Shown here: one piece after another, positions 24,145-32,581 of the stretch
How positions within the stretch are numbered: position 1 is the first letter of the stretch
Layout of the letters: each line of letters opens with the position of its first letter
Origin: Variovorax sp. S12S4
GTDB taxonomy: Bacteria > Pseudomonadota > Gammaproteobacteria > Burkholderiales > Burkholderiaceae_C
Assembly (NCBI RefSeq): GCF_023195515.1
Contig: NZ_JALPKR020000002.1
Coordinates: 1,775,001 to 1,839,000 of the forward strand
Direction of reading: 5' to 3'
Length of the DNA: 64,000 bases
Notes under the pieces: model-generated
Seen by the model: the letters and a program-made list of their open reading frames with translations, nothing else
The model's database searches: none
What the model was told of the DNA's origin: nothing
Translations under genes and position numbers: made by a program

Positions 24145-24220
24145 GCGGGAATAGCTCAGTTGGTAGAGCGCAACCTTGCCAAGGTTGAGGTCGAGAGTTC
24201 GAGACTCTTTTCCCGCTCCA
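24145..24220 (+). tRNA. tRNA-Gly (anticodon GCC)
   Basis: A 76-nt sequence folds as a tRNA. The acceptor arms GCGGGAA and TTCCCGC pair, the D arm holds AGCTCAGTTGGTAGAGC, the anticodon stem CAACC/GGTTG encloses TTGCCAA with anticodon GCC, and the T arm includes GTTCGAGAC. The terminal CCA is encoded after the discriminator base. A terminator hairpin follows. Confidence 0.97.
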
Positions 24221-24230
24221 CATTTCTAGC

Positions 24231-24257
24231 AAAAGGCCACCTCACCGGTGGCCTTTT
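24231..24257. terminator. Bidirectional terminator between tRNA-Gly and fumarylacetoacetase
   Basis: AAAAGGCCAC (24231-24240) pairs with GTGGCCTTTT (24248-24257) around a 7-nt loop. It can terminate the tRNA transcript and the minus-strand operon whose last gene stops at 24279. Confidence 0.85.
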
Positions 24258-24278
24258 CTTTTGGGCGCTGCAAAGTTT

Positions 24279-25601
24279 TCAGCCCCGTGCCGGCAGCACC
24301 GTCCCCCGGCTTTCGCCGAATCCGATGCGCGCATGCCCCGGCTTCTCGCACCAGCCGCGCAGCAGCACCGCATCGCCGTCTTCCAGAAACCCGCGCTGCT
24401 CGCCGTTGGCCAGCGTGACCGGGCTTTGCGCGGCACGCGTCAGTTCGATGATTGCGCCGGCCTCTCCCGGCCCCGGCCCCGAGATGGTTCCGCTGCCGAA
24501 CAGGTCGCCCGGGTTCAGGCTGCAGCCGCCCACGGTGTGGTGCGCCACCATTTGCGCCACGCTCCAGTACTGGTGCTTGAAGCTCGTGCGCGACAGGCGG
24601 GAAGGGCCGCTCTTGTCGCTCCGCGCCTTCTCGCTTTCGAGCCACACCTCGAGCCGGATGTCGATGGCGCCGCTTTCGCGGTTCGCTTCGTTCTCCAGGT
24701 AGTCGAGCGGCTGGGGCTCGTTTGCAGGCCGCGTCCAGGCCTGGCGGTACGGCGCGAGCGCCTCCATCGTCACGATCCACGGCGAGATGGTGGTCGCAAA
24801 ATTCTTTGCCAGAAACGGCCCGAGCGGCGCCATCTCCCAGAACTGGATGTCGCGCGCCGACCAGTCGTTGAGCAGACAGATGCCGAAGATGTGTTCTTCC
24901 GCATGCGCGAGCGGAATGGGCTCGCCCGCCGCATTGCCTTCGCCGATCCACACGCCGAGCTCGAGTTCGTAGTCGAGCCGTGCGCAGGGGTGATACGTCG
25001 GTGCCTTGGCGCCCGATGCCATCGTCTGGCCCATGGGGCGGTGAAAGCGCTGGCCGCTCACGCCGATGGTCGACACGCGCCCGTGGTACGCCGTCGGAAT
25101 CCAGCGGAAGTTGGGTGTCACGTCGCCATCGGGGTTCATCAGGCGGCTGATGTTGAGCGCGTGGTCGATGGAGGTGTAGAAGTCGGTGTAGTCGCCGATG
25201 CGCGCGGGCACCGTGTACTCGACCTCGGCTTGCGGCACCAGGCATTCGCGCACGGCGTTTCTCGTTGCGACCGGTGCGTCGCCCCGCAGCAATGCGAATA
25301 CCGCGTGGCGCAGCGCCTGCCATGCGGCGCCGCCGAGCGCGAAGAAATCGTTCAGCGCCGGCAGTGCGGCGGCTCGGGCCGCATCGAGTGCGAGTCCGTC
25401 GAGCAGCTGGCGCGCCGAAAGCGCCGCCATGTCGAGCACCTGGTCGCCAATGGCGATACCGCCTCGAAACGGCTCCGGGCTGCCCGCGCGGCGGAACACC
25501 GCAAAGGGCAGGTTCTGGATCGGAAAGTCTGTTTCGGCGGCATTGGCCGAGTCGAGCCAGCTCCTCGCGGCGGCGTCATGCGTGTGGTTGAGCGCAATCA
25601 T
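24279..25601 (-). CDS. fahA: Fumarylacetoacetase
   Basis: A 440-aa fumarylacetoacetate hydrolase, which cleaves 4-fumarylacetoacetate to fumarate and acetoacetate. The family blocks FYTSIDHALNISRLMNPDG, PTAYHGRVSTIGVSG, RLDYELELGVWIGEGN and NDWSARDIQFWEMAPLGPFLAKN are clear; they carry the metal-binding Glu/Asp residues and the catalytic His region. It is the last gene of the TetR-led operon, 19 nt after the cyclase-family gene. Homogentisate dioxygenase and maleylacetoacetate isomerase are not in this window. Its product acetoacetate is the substrate of the acetoacetyl-CoA synthetase coded divergently at 30575. Confidence 0.93.
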   Translation of the reverse strand: MIALNHTHDAAARSWLDSANAAETDFPIQNLPFAVFRRAGSPEPFRGGIAIGDQVLDMAALSARQLLDGLALDAARAAALPALNDFFALGGAAWQALRHAVFALLRGDAPVATRNAVRECLVPQAEVEYTVPARIGDYTDFYTSIDHALNISRLMNPDGDVTPNFRWIPTAYHGRVSTIGVSGQRFHRPMGQTMASGAKAPTYHPCARLDYELELGVWIGEGNAAGEPIPLAHAEEHIFGICLLNDWSARDIQFWEMAPLGPFLAKNFATTISPWIVTMEALAPYRQAWTRPANEPQPLDYLENEANRESGAIDIRLEVWLESEKARSDKSGPSRLSRTSFKHQYWSVAQMVAHHTVGGCSLNPGDLFGSGTISGPGPGEAGAIIELTRAAQSPVTLANGEQRGFLEDGDAVLLRGWCEKPGHARIGFGESRGTVLPARG

Positions 25602-25620
25602 TTGTCTTGCTGCCCCAGGT

Positions 25621-26427
25621 TCAGACCGATGCCATCAGCGCATCGTCGAAGATCGCGACCGCGCGCGTCCAGCCCGCCGATGCGCCGCGGATCTTGTGCG
25701 GAAAGCAGCTGATGAAGAATCCCGTGGGCGGCAGCACCTCCAGGTTGTGCAGCTTCTCGATGTGGCAGTAGCCGATGTCGCGGCCGGCCTTGTGGCCTTC
25801 CCAGATCAGCGAGGCGTCTTTCGTTTCGCCGTACTTCTTGGCCGTGTGCACAAAGGGCGCGTCCCAGCTCCACGCATCGGTGCCCGTCAGGCGCACGCCG
25901 CGCTCCAGCAGGTACATGGTGGCTTCGTAGCCCATGCCCGCACCGGCCGACACGTAGTCGGCATGGCCGTAGCGCGAACCCGCGCGCGTGTTCACCACCA
26001 CGATCTCCAGCGGGCTCAGCGTGTGGCCGATGCGCTTGAGTTCGGCTTCCACGTCCTCTGCGGTGACCACATAGCCATCTGCAAAGTGGCGAAAGTCGAG
26101 CTTCACGCCCGGCTGAAAGCACCATTCGAGCGGCACGTCGTGAATGGCAATGGCCGGCTTCTTCTCGCCCAGCGCCTTGTCCATCGTGGAGTGAAAGTGA
26201 TAGGGCGCATCGAGGTGCGTGCCGTTGTGCGTGGAAAGCTGCACCAGCTCCACGGCCCAGCCTTCGCCGTCGGGCAGGTCTTCCTTCTTGAGGCCCGGAA
26301 AGAAGGGCTCGATCTGCTCGTACGTTTGCTCATGCGTGAAATACTGGATCTTCGGCGCGAAGGCGGGCGGATCGGAGAGCACATCGTTTTCGAGAAAGAT
26401 CGACAGGTCGACAAACTTGCGTGGCAT
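25621..26427 (-). CDS. Cyclase-family (PF04199) metal-dependent hydrolase
   Basis: A 268-aa protein of the kynurenine-formamidase/isatin-hydrolase superfamily. The metal-binding motif is HNGTHLDAPYHF (about residues 89-100, HxGTHxDxPxH type), with further family residues at GHADYVSAGAGMGYEA and TDAWSWD. Such enzymes hydrolyse amide or cyclic amide bonds. ATG 26427 is preceded by AAGGAG. It lies between the ABC transporter genes and fumarylacetoacetase, so the imported compound may be hydrolysed by this enzyme. Substrate unknown. Confidence 0.88.
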   Translation of the reverse strand: MPRKFVDLSIFLENDVLSDPPAFAPKIQYFTHEQTYEQIEPFFPGLKKEDLPDGEGWAVELVQLSTHNGTHLDAPYHFHSTMDKALGEKKPAIAIHDVPLEWCFQPGVKLDFRHFADGYVVTAEDVEAELKRIGHTLSPLEIVVVNTRAGSRYGHADYVSAGAGMGYEATMYLLERGVRLTGTDAWSWDAPFVHTAKKYGETKDASLIWEGHKAGRDIGYCHIEKLHNLEVLPPTGFFISCFPHKIRGASAGWTRAVAIFDDALMASV

Positions 26428-26471
26428 GGCGGGGCTCCTTGCAGGGTATTGATGTTGGCGTGAAGGGTTCG

Positions 26472-27263
26472 TCAGGGCTGCTGCCAGCGCAGCAGCCGCT
26501 TCTCGGCAAAGGCCAGCAGCGCGTTGCTCACAAAGCCGATGAGCCCGAGCAGCACGATGCCGGCGAAAAGATCGCTGGCGCGAAACGCGCGCGCCGCGAG
26601 AAGAATTGCCTGGCCCAGCCCGCTTTGCGAGGCGATCATTTCGCCCACGACCGCAACGATGAGCGCAATGGTCAGCGCGAGCCGCATGCCGGCCAGGATG
26701 TCCGGCATGGCGTTGGGCAGGCCCATCTTCCAGACGAAGGCCGCGCGCGACATCTGCAGGCAGCGCGCCACTTCCGAAAGCCGCGGTTCCACGGCCGCAA
26801 AGCCGTGCACCGTGGCCAACAGCACCGGCCACATCGCGCCAAAGGCCACCACGAAGAGCACCATGCCCGGGTTCAGCCCGAAGATCGAGATGGCCAGCGG
26901 CAGCAGCGCCGAGGCGGGCAGGGGGCGAATGAATTCGAGCGTCGGCTGCACCCACGCGCGCACCGCGGGCGACACGCCAATGGCCGCGCCCAGCACCACG
27001 CCGAACAGCGAGGCCAGCAGCCAGCCTTGCAGCATGCGGCCTACCGTGGCCTGCGTGAAGCCGAGCAGTTCGCCGTTGCCGTTCGCATCCGAAAGGTTGA
27101 GCCCTTCGAGCAGGCTCGCAAAGGTGGCTTGAGGCGTGGGCAGGAACACGCGGCTCACCCAGCCGGCGTTGCTGGCAACCCACCACAGCGCGACGAGCGC
27201 GCACAGCACGGCGACGGAGCCGAGCCATTCCGTGCCGATGCGGCGGCGGCCGGCCTCGTTCAT
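26472..27263 (-). CDS. ABC transporter permease (SsuC/TauC-type), second subunit
   Basis: A 263-aa membrane protein with about six hydrophobic helices and the binding-protein-dependent permease EAA-type loop (about residues 165-190, LSEVARCLQMSRAAFVWKMGLPNAMPDILAG). Two different permease genes lie in this operon, so the channel is probably a heterodimer. Its ATG overlaps the upstream permease stop by 4 nt (27260-27263). Confidence 0.88.
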   Translation of the reverse strand: MNEAGRRRIGTEWLGSVAVLCALVALWWVASNAGWVSRVFLPTPQATFASLLEGLNLSDANGNGELLGFTQATVGRMLQGWLLASLFGVVLGAAIGVSPAVRAWVQPTLEFIRPLPASALLPLAISIFGLNPGMVLFVVAFGAMWPVLLATVHGFAAVEPRLSEVARCLQMSRAAFVWKMGLPNAMPDILAGMRLALTIALIVAVVGEMIASQSGLGQAILLAARAFRASDLFAGIVLLGLIGFVSNALLAFAEKRLLRWQQP

Positions 27264-28030
27264 GGCAGCACCCCCATGCGCCGTGCCACCACGCGCTGCA
27301 GCAGCACCATGCCCGCATTGATCGCAAAGCCCACCACGCCGATCCAGCCAAGCCAGGCGAGCATCAGCGCCGGGTCGAAGCTTTGCTGCGCGATCATCAT
27401 CGCGTAGCCCATGCCGTGCGGGTTGGCCGCAATCTCCACCGTCACGGCCACCACCAGCGCCACCGCCACGCCGAGCCGCAGCGCGACAAACAGGCGCGGC
27501 ACGATGGCCGGCAGCACGATCTTGAAGGCGCGCTCGCGCGGCGACAGCCCCAGCACGCGGCTCACTTCGAGCAGCCGGGGCTCGATCTGCTGCACCGCTG
27601 ACTGCACCAGCACCAGCAGCGGCCAGAAGGTGGCGAACGCAACGATGGCCAGCTCCATGCGCACGCCGAAGCCGAAGGTCAGCATTGCGAGCGGGATCAG
27701 CGCCACCGAAGGCACCGGCCGCAGCACTTCGATGGACAGCGAACCGAGCTGCGCCGCGCGGCGCGAGAGCCCGATCACCAGCCCGAGAGCAATGCCGAGC
27801 ACCGCGCCCAGCAACAGGCCGAGCGCGGCCGTGCCCAGCGTGAAGCCCGTGGCCTGCCACAGCGAGCCGTCGAGCGCCGCGCCCATGAAGGCCTTGGCCG
27901 CGGCACTTGGCGGCGCGAGCGCATCGCTGCCCAATGCGGCCGCGCGGCGTGCGTACCACTCGAAGGCGCCGACCAGCGCGGCCGGAAAGACCCACGGCCG
28001 CAGCCAGCGAAAGAAGCCGTGTTCAGTCAT
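27260..28030 (-). CDS. ABC transporter permease (SsuC/TauC-type), first subunit
   Basis: A 256-aa permease with about six helices and the EAA-type loop RLLEVSRVLGLSPRERAFKIVLPAIVPRLFV. The start chosen is the ATG at 28030 (MTEHGFFRWLRPW), which overlaps the ATPase stop by 8 nt; an in-frame ATG at 28051 would give a longer overlap. It pairs with the permease at 26472. Confidence 0.86.
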   Translation of the reverse strand: MTEHGFFRWLRPWVFPAALVGAFEWYARRAAALGSDALAPPSAAAKAFMGAALDGSLWQATGFTLGTAALGLLLGAVLGIALGLVIGLSRRAAQLGSLSIEVLRPVPSVALIPLAMLTFGFGVRMELAIVAFATFWPLLVLVQSAVQQIEPRLLEVSRVLGLSPRERAFKIVLPAIVPRLFVALRLGVAVALVVAVTVEIAANPHGMGYAMMIAQQSFDPALMLAWLGWIGVVGFAINAGMVLLQRVVARRMGVLP

Positions 28031-28805
28031 GGCCCTGCTCGATGAAGGCAAACAACTCGCGACGCAGCCGCAGATATTCCGGGTGCTCCTTGGTCGTGAG
28101 CTGGTCGCGCGGGCGCGGAATCTTCACCTCGATCATCCGCGCCAAGCTGGGCCGCCCCGGCCCGGGGTTGGCTTGCAGCGCAATCACGCGGTCGCCCAGG
28201 TAGATGGCTTCTTCCAGGTCGTGCGTGACGAACAGCACCGTCAGCCCGTCGTCGCGCACCAGCCGCGCAAGCTCGTCCTGCAGGCTCTGGCGCGTGAGCG
28301 CATCGAGCGCACCGAAGGGCTCGTCCATCATCATGAGTTCGGGCTTTTGCGCCAGGCAGCGGGCAATTTGCGCGCGCTGCTGCATGCCGCCCGAAAGCTG
28401 CACCGGAAACTTCTGCGCATGCTTTGCAAGGCCCACCTTGCCGAGCACGTCGGCAATGCGCAGCGCACGCTCGGCCGCCGGCACGCCGGCGGCCTCGAGC
28501 GCCAGGCTCACGTTGCCCTCGACGGTGCGCCAGGGCAGCAGCGCGCGGCCGTAGTCCTGGAACACGAAGGCCACTTCGCGCGAAGGCTCCGTCATCTTCA
28601 CGCCGTTGCGCCGCACCTCGCCGGCGCTTGCGGTGACAAGGCCGCTGGCCGCGCGCAGCAGCGTGGTCTTGCCGCAGCCGCTCGGGCCGACGATGCAGAC
28701 GAACTCACCGCGTGCCACGTCGAACGAAGTGGGCGACAGGATCTCGCGTCCGCCGAGCCGGATCGCGACGCCATCGAAGCGAAGGAAGTCGGCGGCAGCG
28801 TTCAC
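28023..28805 (-). CDS. ABC transporter ATPase (SsuB/TauB-type)
   Basis: A 260-aa ATPase with Walker A GPSGCGKTT, Q-loop FVFQDYG, signature LSGGMQQRAQIA and Walker B LMMMDEPFGALD, the pattern of nitrate/sulfonate/taurine importers. The likely start is GTG at 28805, overlapping the substrate-binding-protein stop as GTGA. An ATG start is not available without cutting into the domain. Confidence 0.9.
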   Translation of the reverse strand: MNAAADFLRFDGVAIRLGGREILSPTSFDVARGEFVCIVGPSGCGKTTLLRAASGLVTASAGEVRRNGVKMTEPSREVAFVFQDYGRALLPWRTVEGNVSLALEAAGVPAAERALRIADVLGKVGLAKHAQKFPVQLSGGMQQRAQIARCLAQKPELMMMDEPFGALDALTRQSLQDELARLVRDDGLTVLFVTHDLEEAIYLGDRVIALQANPGPGRPSLARMIEVKIPRPRDQLTTKEHPEYLRLRRELFAFIEQGHD

Positions 28806-29746
28806 TTGGCAATCAGCTTTGCAACGTCGATGGAGGTCTTCAGCATGTCCTGGTCCTTCATCAGGCCGACCCAGTAGCCCAGCTGCTTTTCGTTCACGGT
28901 GGCGCCCGGCGGCGAGATCTGGATCTTCGCGAGCACCTCGGGCGGCAGCTTGATGTACTTGCCGATGGCCGCGCGCACCTTGGCGTCGTTCTTCGGCTGC
29001 TGCATGAAGGCCGCGGCCTCGACCAGAGACTCGCGGAACGCGCGCGTGGCACCCGGGTTCTTTGCCACCCATTCGCGCTTGGCCGCATGCACGATGGTCT
29101 GGTTGTTCTCCGGCAGGAAGGTGGAGTAGTACGAGGCCACATAGCCCGCGCCGCTTTCGGTGATGCGGCTCATGAATGGGTCGGCCGACACCACCGCATC
29201 GACCGAGCCGCCGCGCAGCAGGTCGGCATGCTGCGGAAACGACGCCTCGACGAAGTTGACCTTGCGGTAGTCCACGCCGCTGTCCTTGAGCCAGGCGCGA
29301 AAGGTCACGTGCAGGAACGCGCCGAGCCCCGGCACGCCGATCTTCTTGCCCACGCAATCCTGCGGGTTCTTGATGCCCGAGCCCGCGCGCGCCACCAGTC
29401 CGAAGCCGGTGATCGTCTTCGATGTGAGCCCGCCGCCCGCGACCAGCACCAGGTCGAGCCCGCCGTCCACCGCCTGCAGGAACACCGAAGGCGTGGGCCC
29501 GCCGATCTGCAGCGAGTCGGACTGCAGCGCCGCCGGAATGGTGGAGTTGAGCGGAATGAACTTGAGTTCCACCTCGAGGTTGCGCTTCTTGAAGTAGCCC
29601 TCTTCGGCGGACACGAACACCGAGGCGAAGTCCGACACGGCCGTGTAGCCGAACACGATCTTCGGGTTCGATTGCGCGCGCGAAGGCAGGGCCGCGGCGG
29701 CCGATGCGGCGCCCAGCACCGACAGCAGGGTGCGTCGTTTCATCAT
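28802..29746 (-). CDS. NMT1/SsuA-type ABC substrate-binding protein
   Basis: A 314-aa periplasmic binding protein. The twin-Met start (MMKRRTLL) leads into a signal peptide ending near SRAQS; the mature protein opens KIVFGYTAVSDFASVFVSAEEGYFKKRNLEVELKF, the typical NMT1/THI5-like start. The ATG at 29746 follows AGGAG and overlaps the TetR stop by 4 nt. The ligand is not predictable; the linked genes suggest an amide or aromatic compound that ends in fumarylacetoacetate. Confidence 0.88.
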   Translation of the reverse strand: MMKRRTLLSVLGAASAAAALPSRAQSNPKIVFGYTAVSDFASVFVSAEEGYFKKRNLEVELKFIPLNSTIPAALQSDSLQIGGPTPSVFLQAVDGGLDLVLVAGGGLTSKTITGFGLVARAGSGIKNPQDCVGKKIGVPGLGAFLHVTFRAWLKDSGVDYRKVNFVEASFPQHADLLRGGSVDAVVSADPFMSRITESGAGYVASYYSTFLPENNQTIVHAAKREWVAKNPGATRAFRESLVEAAAFMQQPKNDAKVRAAIGKYIKLPPEVLAKIQISPPGATVNEKQLGYWVGLMKDQDMLKTSIDVAKLIAK

Positions 29747-30474
29747 GTCTTTTGTCTCCTGGGAGTGGTGGTTTTCTTTGGCGGAGCCTTCGGCCGCGGC
29801 AGCGCTGCACGCAGCCCGCCGACGATGAAGTTCACGAGCATTGGCGTGGCCGCAGGATCGCTGCGCACGTTCTCGCCGTGCGACAGCCGTTCGATGCGGC
29901 TGTCGTTCAGGTGATGCAGCAGCGCGCCCAGCGCGAACTGGTAGGCCCACGCCACCTGCCCGCGCGTGGCGTGCGGCATGGCAAGGTGCAGCGCGTCGAT
30001 GTACGCCTCGGCCAGCGGATCGAAGTAGCCGCGCAACACGCGGTCGGCTTCCTCGGTGGCGTGGTAGAGCTCGCGTGCCACCAGCAGTGCGTAGTACTCG
30101 CCCTCGGCACTGGCGCGCAGCGCGAGCACCGGGCCGGTGAAGGCTTCGATGATGCGCGGCAGCGTGCGCAGGTCGGCCGGGTCGATGTGCACCGCCTTGA
30201 GGCCCGCGAGCCGCTCATCGATGCTGTGGCTCCAGTGCTCGAAGATCGCGTGGAAGAGCTCATGCTTCGGGCCGTAGTAGTAGCCCACCAGGGCCAGCGG
30301 CACGCCCGCTTCTTCCGCGATCTGGCGGATCGTGACCGCGTGATAGCCGTGCTGCGCAAAAAGTTTTTCCGCCGCCAGCAGGATGGCCTGCCGCCGGTCG
30401 GGCCGGGTGGCTTCGGCCACGGTGGCCGCGGCCCGGTGGGCGCTTCGTTTGGCGGGCGGGGTCCGGGTGTTCAT
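29743..30474 (-). CDS. TetR-family transcriptional regulator
   Basis: A 243-aa TetR regulator with the N-terminal HTH at about residues 25-75 (RRQAILLAAEKLFAQHGYHAVTIRQIAEEAGVPLALVGYYYGPKHELF). The C-terminal part carries a Pro/Lys/Thr tail. The start at 30474 is preferred to 30519 because the longer start lies inside the tandem operators. It heads the transporter-cyclase-fumarylacetoacetase operon, coupled to the next gene by ATGA. The two palindromes just upstream suggest that it represses itself and probably the divergent acetoacetyl-CoA synthetase. Confidence 0.88.
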   Translation of the reverse strand: MNTRTPPAKRSAHRAAATVAEATRPDRRQAILLAAEKLFAQHGYHAVTIRQIAEEAGVPLALVGYYYGPKHELFHAIFEHWSHSIDERLAGLKAVHIDPADLRTLPRIIEAFTGPVLALRASAEGEYYALLVARELYHATEEADRVLRGYFDPLAEAYIDALHLAMPHATRGQVAWAYQFALGALLHHLNDSRIERLSHGENVRSDPAATPMLVNFIVGGLRAALPRPKAPPKKTTTPRRQKT

Positions 30475-30482
30475 CGGGCGTA

Positions 30483-30519
30483 TTGAACGTCTGTACAAAA
30501 CTATTGAACACACGTACAA
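30483..30519. promoter_or_regulatory. Tandem palindromic operators between tetR and acetoacetyl-CoA synthetase genes
   Basis: TTGAAC-GTCT-GTACAA (30483-30498) and TTGAAC-ACAC-GTACAA (30504-30519) are near-perfect palindromes spaced exactly 21 bp, two helical turns. They form a direct repeat identical in 15 of 19 bases when flanks are included. Position and symmetry fit binding of two TetR dimers on the same face of DNA, controlling both directions. Confidence 0.75.
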
Positions 30520-30574
30520 ACCCTGAGGTCAACCCCGATTGAGCGGCGCGGAATGCGGCATTACGCTCAATGCC

Positions 30575-32581
30575 ATGCTCGCTCCCAACACTCCCCAGAT
30601 TCGCCTCTACCAGGACTGGCTGCGCGACCAGCGCGGCCTCTCGTTCGACACCTACGACGCGCTGTGGCGCTGGTCCGTGACCGACCTCGACGCCTTCTGG
30701 CAGAGCATCTGGGACTACATGGGCATGCAGTCGCCCACGCCGCACACCGCGGTGCTGGCCGAAGCGCGCATGCCCGGTGCCACGTGGTTCCCGGGCGCGC
30801 AGGTGAACTACACGCGCGAGGTGCTGCGCCATGCCGATGCGGCGCATGCGGCCGGCATGCCCGCCATCGTGAGCGACAACGAGCTCGGCGAAGTACGCGA
30901 GATGTCGTGGCCCGAGCTGCGCCGCCAGGTGGCTTCGGTTGCTCTCACCTTGCGCTCGCTTGGCGTGCGGCGCGGAGACCGCGTGGCCGCCTACATGCCC
31001 AACGTGCCCGAAACCATGGTGGCGTTTCTCGCGTGCTCGAGCATCGGCGCGGTGTGGAGCGTGTGCGCGCCCGACATGGGCACGGCCGCCGTGGTCGACC
31101 GCTTCCGCCAGATCGAACCCACGCTGCTGATTGCCGCCGACGGCGTGCATTACGGCGCCAAGCCCATCGACCGCAGCGCCGTGGTGCAAGAGCTGCGCGA
31201 TGCACTGCCCAGCGTGCAGAAGCTGCTGCTGCTCAGAACGCCGTATGCCGCGCAACAGCTCACGGCCGATGCGGACTGGCAGGGCGCCATCGCGCGCAAC
31301 AACGCGGAGGTGGCCTCGTTCGAACCCGAGTGGCTGCCCTTCGACCATCCGATCTGGATCGTCTATTCGAGCGGCACCACCGGCCTGCCCAAGCCCATCG
31401 TGCACGGGCAGGGCGGCATTCTCATGACCATGTATGCCTGCGGGCTGCACAACGACGTGGGCGCGAGCTACGGCGCCAACAACTTCGGTGAGCGCTTTCA
31501 CTGGTACAGCTCCACGGGCTGGGTCATGTGGAACTGCCAGCTCGGCGGCCTGGCCTTCGGCTCGACCATCGTCATCTACGACGGCCACCCGGCCGGCAGC
31601 AAGGAGAAGCCCGACTGGGCCGTGCTGTGGCGCTTTGTCGCCAAGCACCGCATCACCTTCTTCGGCGCCGGCGCGGCCTACTTCACCAACTGCATGAAGG
31701 CCGGCGTGGTGGCGGCCGAATGCGGAGACCTCACGCGCGTGCGTGCCCTGGGCAGCACCGGCTCGCCGCTGTCGGAAGAGGTGCAGCGCTGGGGCACGGA
31801 GCAACTGCTGGCCGCGGGCGCCGACAGCGTGTGGTGGTGCAACATTTCAGGCGGCACCGACTTCTGCGGCGCATTTGTCGGCGGGAACCGCGAGCTACCT
31901 GAAGTACCCGGCCAGATGCAGTGCCGGCAGCTCGGCCACGCGGTCGAGGCTTGGAACGAAGACGGCCAGCCCGTCATCGGCGAAGTGGGCGAGCTGGTCT
32001 GCACCAAGGCGATTCCATCGATGCCGCTGTACTTCTGGGGCGACGAAGGCAATGCGCGCTACCTGTCGAGCTACTTCGACACCTACCCCGGCATCTGGCG
32101 CCACGGCGACTGGATCAAGATCGGCGAAGACGGCGGCTGCATCATCTACGGCCGCAGCGACGCCACCATCAACCGCCAGGGCCTGCGCATGGGCACCAGC
32201 GAGATCTACAGCGCCGTGGAAGGCCTGCCCGAAGTGCTCGACTCGATGGTGGTCGATCTCGAATACCTCGGCCGCGAAAGCTACATGCCGCTGTTCGTGG
32301 TGCTGCGCCCCGGCGTGCCGCTGGACAACGCCATGCGCGCGAAGATCAACGACGCCATCAAGACCTCGCTTTCACCGCGCTTTGCGCCCAACGACATCTT
32401 CCAGGTGGACGAAATCCCGCGCACGCTTTCGGGCAAGAAGCAGGAGCTGCCGATCAAGAAGCTGCTGCTCGGCCAACCGATCGAGAAAGTGGTCAACCGC
32501 GAGGCCATGGCCAACCCCGGGAGCCTCGACTGGTTCGTGGCCTTTGCAGCGCGGCGCGCGGCTCAGGCCAGCAGTTCGTAG
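30575..32581 (+). CDS. aacS: Acetoacetyl-CoA synthetase
   Basis: A 668-aa acyl-CoA synthetase that activates acetoacetate with ATP and CoA. It is longer than acetyl-CoA synthetases in the manner of AacS. It shows the N-terminal ACAS region (DAFWQSIWDYMG), the P-loop IVYSSGTTGLPKPIVHGQGG, the segment TSTGWVMWN-like (YSSTGWVMWN), ISGGTDFCGAFVGGN and the C-terminal RTLSGKKQELPIKKLL with the catalytic Lys. A TTG at 30539 with TGAGG upstream is an alternative start. Fumarylacetoacetase coded on the other side of the shared operators produces its substrate. The 3' end overlaps the convergent adenylate cyclase gene by 19 nt. Confidence 0.92.
   Translation: MLAPNTPQIRLYQDWLRDQRGLSFDTYDALWRWSVTDLDAFWQSIWDYMGMQSPTPHTAVLAEARMPGATWFPGAQVNYTREVLRHADAAHAAGMPAIVSDNELGEVREMSWPELRRQVASVALTLRSLGVRRGDRVAAYMPNVPETMVAFLACSSIGAVWSVCAPDMGTAAVVDRFRQIEPTLLIAADGVHYGAKPIDRSAVVQELRDALPSVQKLLLLRTPYAAQQLTADADWQGAIARNNAEVASFEPEWLPFDHPIWIVYSSGTTGLPKPIVHGQGGILMTMYACGLHNDVGASYGANNFGERFHWYSSTGWVMWNCQLGGLAFGSTIVIYDGHPAGSKEKPDWAVLWRFVAKHRITFFGAGAAYFTNCMKAGVVAAECGDLTRVRALGSTGSPLSEEVQRWGTEQLLAAGADSVWWCNISGGTDFCGAFVGGNRELPEVPGQMQCRQLGHAVEAWNEDGQPVIGEVGELVCTKAIPSMPLYFWGDEGNARYLSSYFDTYPGIWRHGDWIKIGEDGGCIIYGRSDATINRQGLRMGTSEIYSAVEGLPEVLDSMVVDLEYLGRESYMPLFVVLRPGVPLDNAMRAKINDAIKTSLSPRFAPNDIFQVDEIPRTLSGKKQELPIKKLLLGQPIEKVVNREAMANPGSLDWFVAFAARRAAQASSS

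Noticed and set aside
24145..24220. tRNA-Gly as an integration site (att) of a mobile element
   Set aside because: No integrase, no repeated tRNA 3' end and no foreign-looking genes are next to it.
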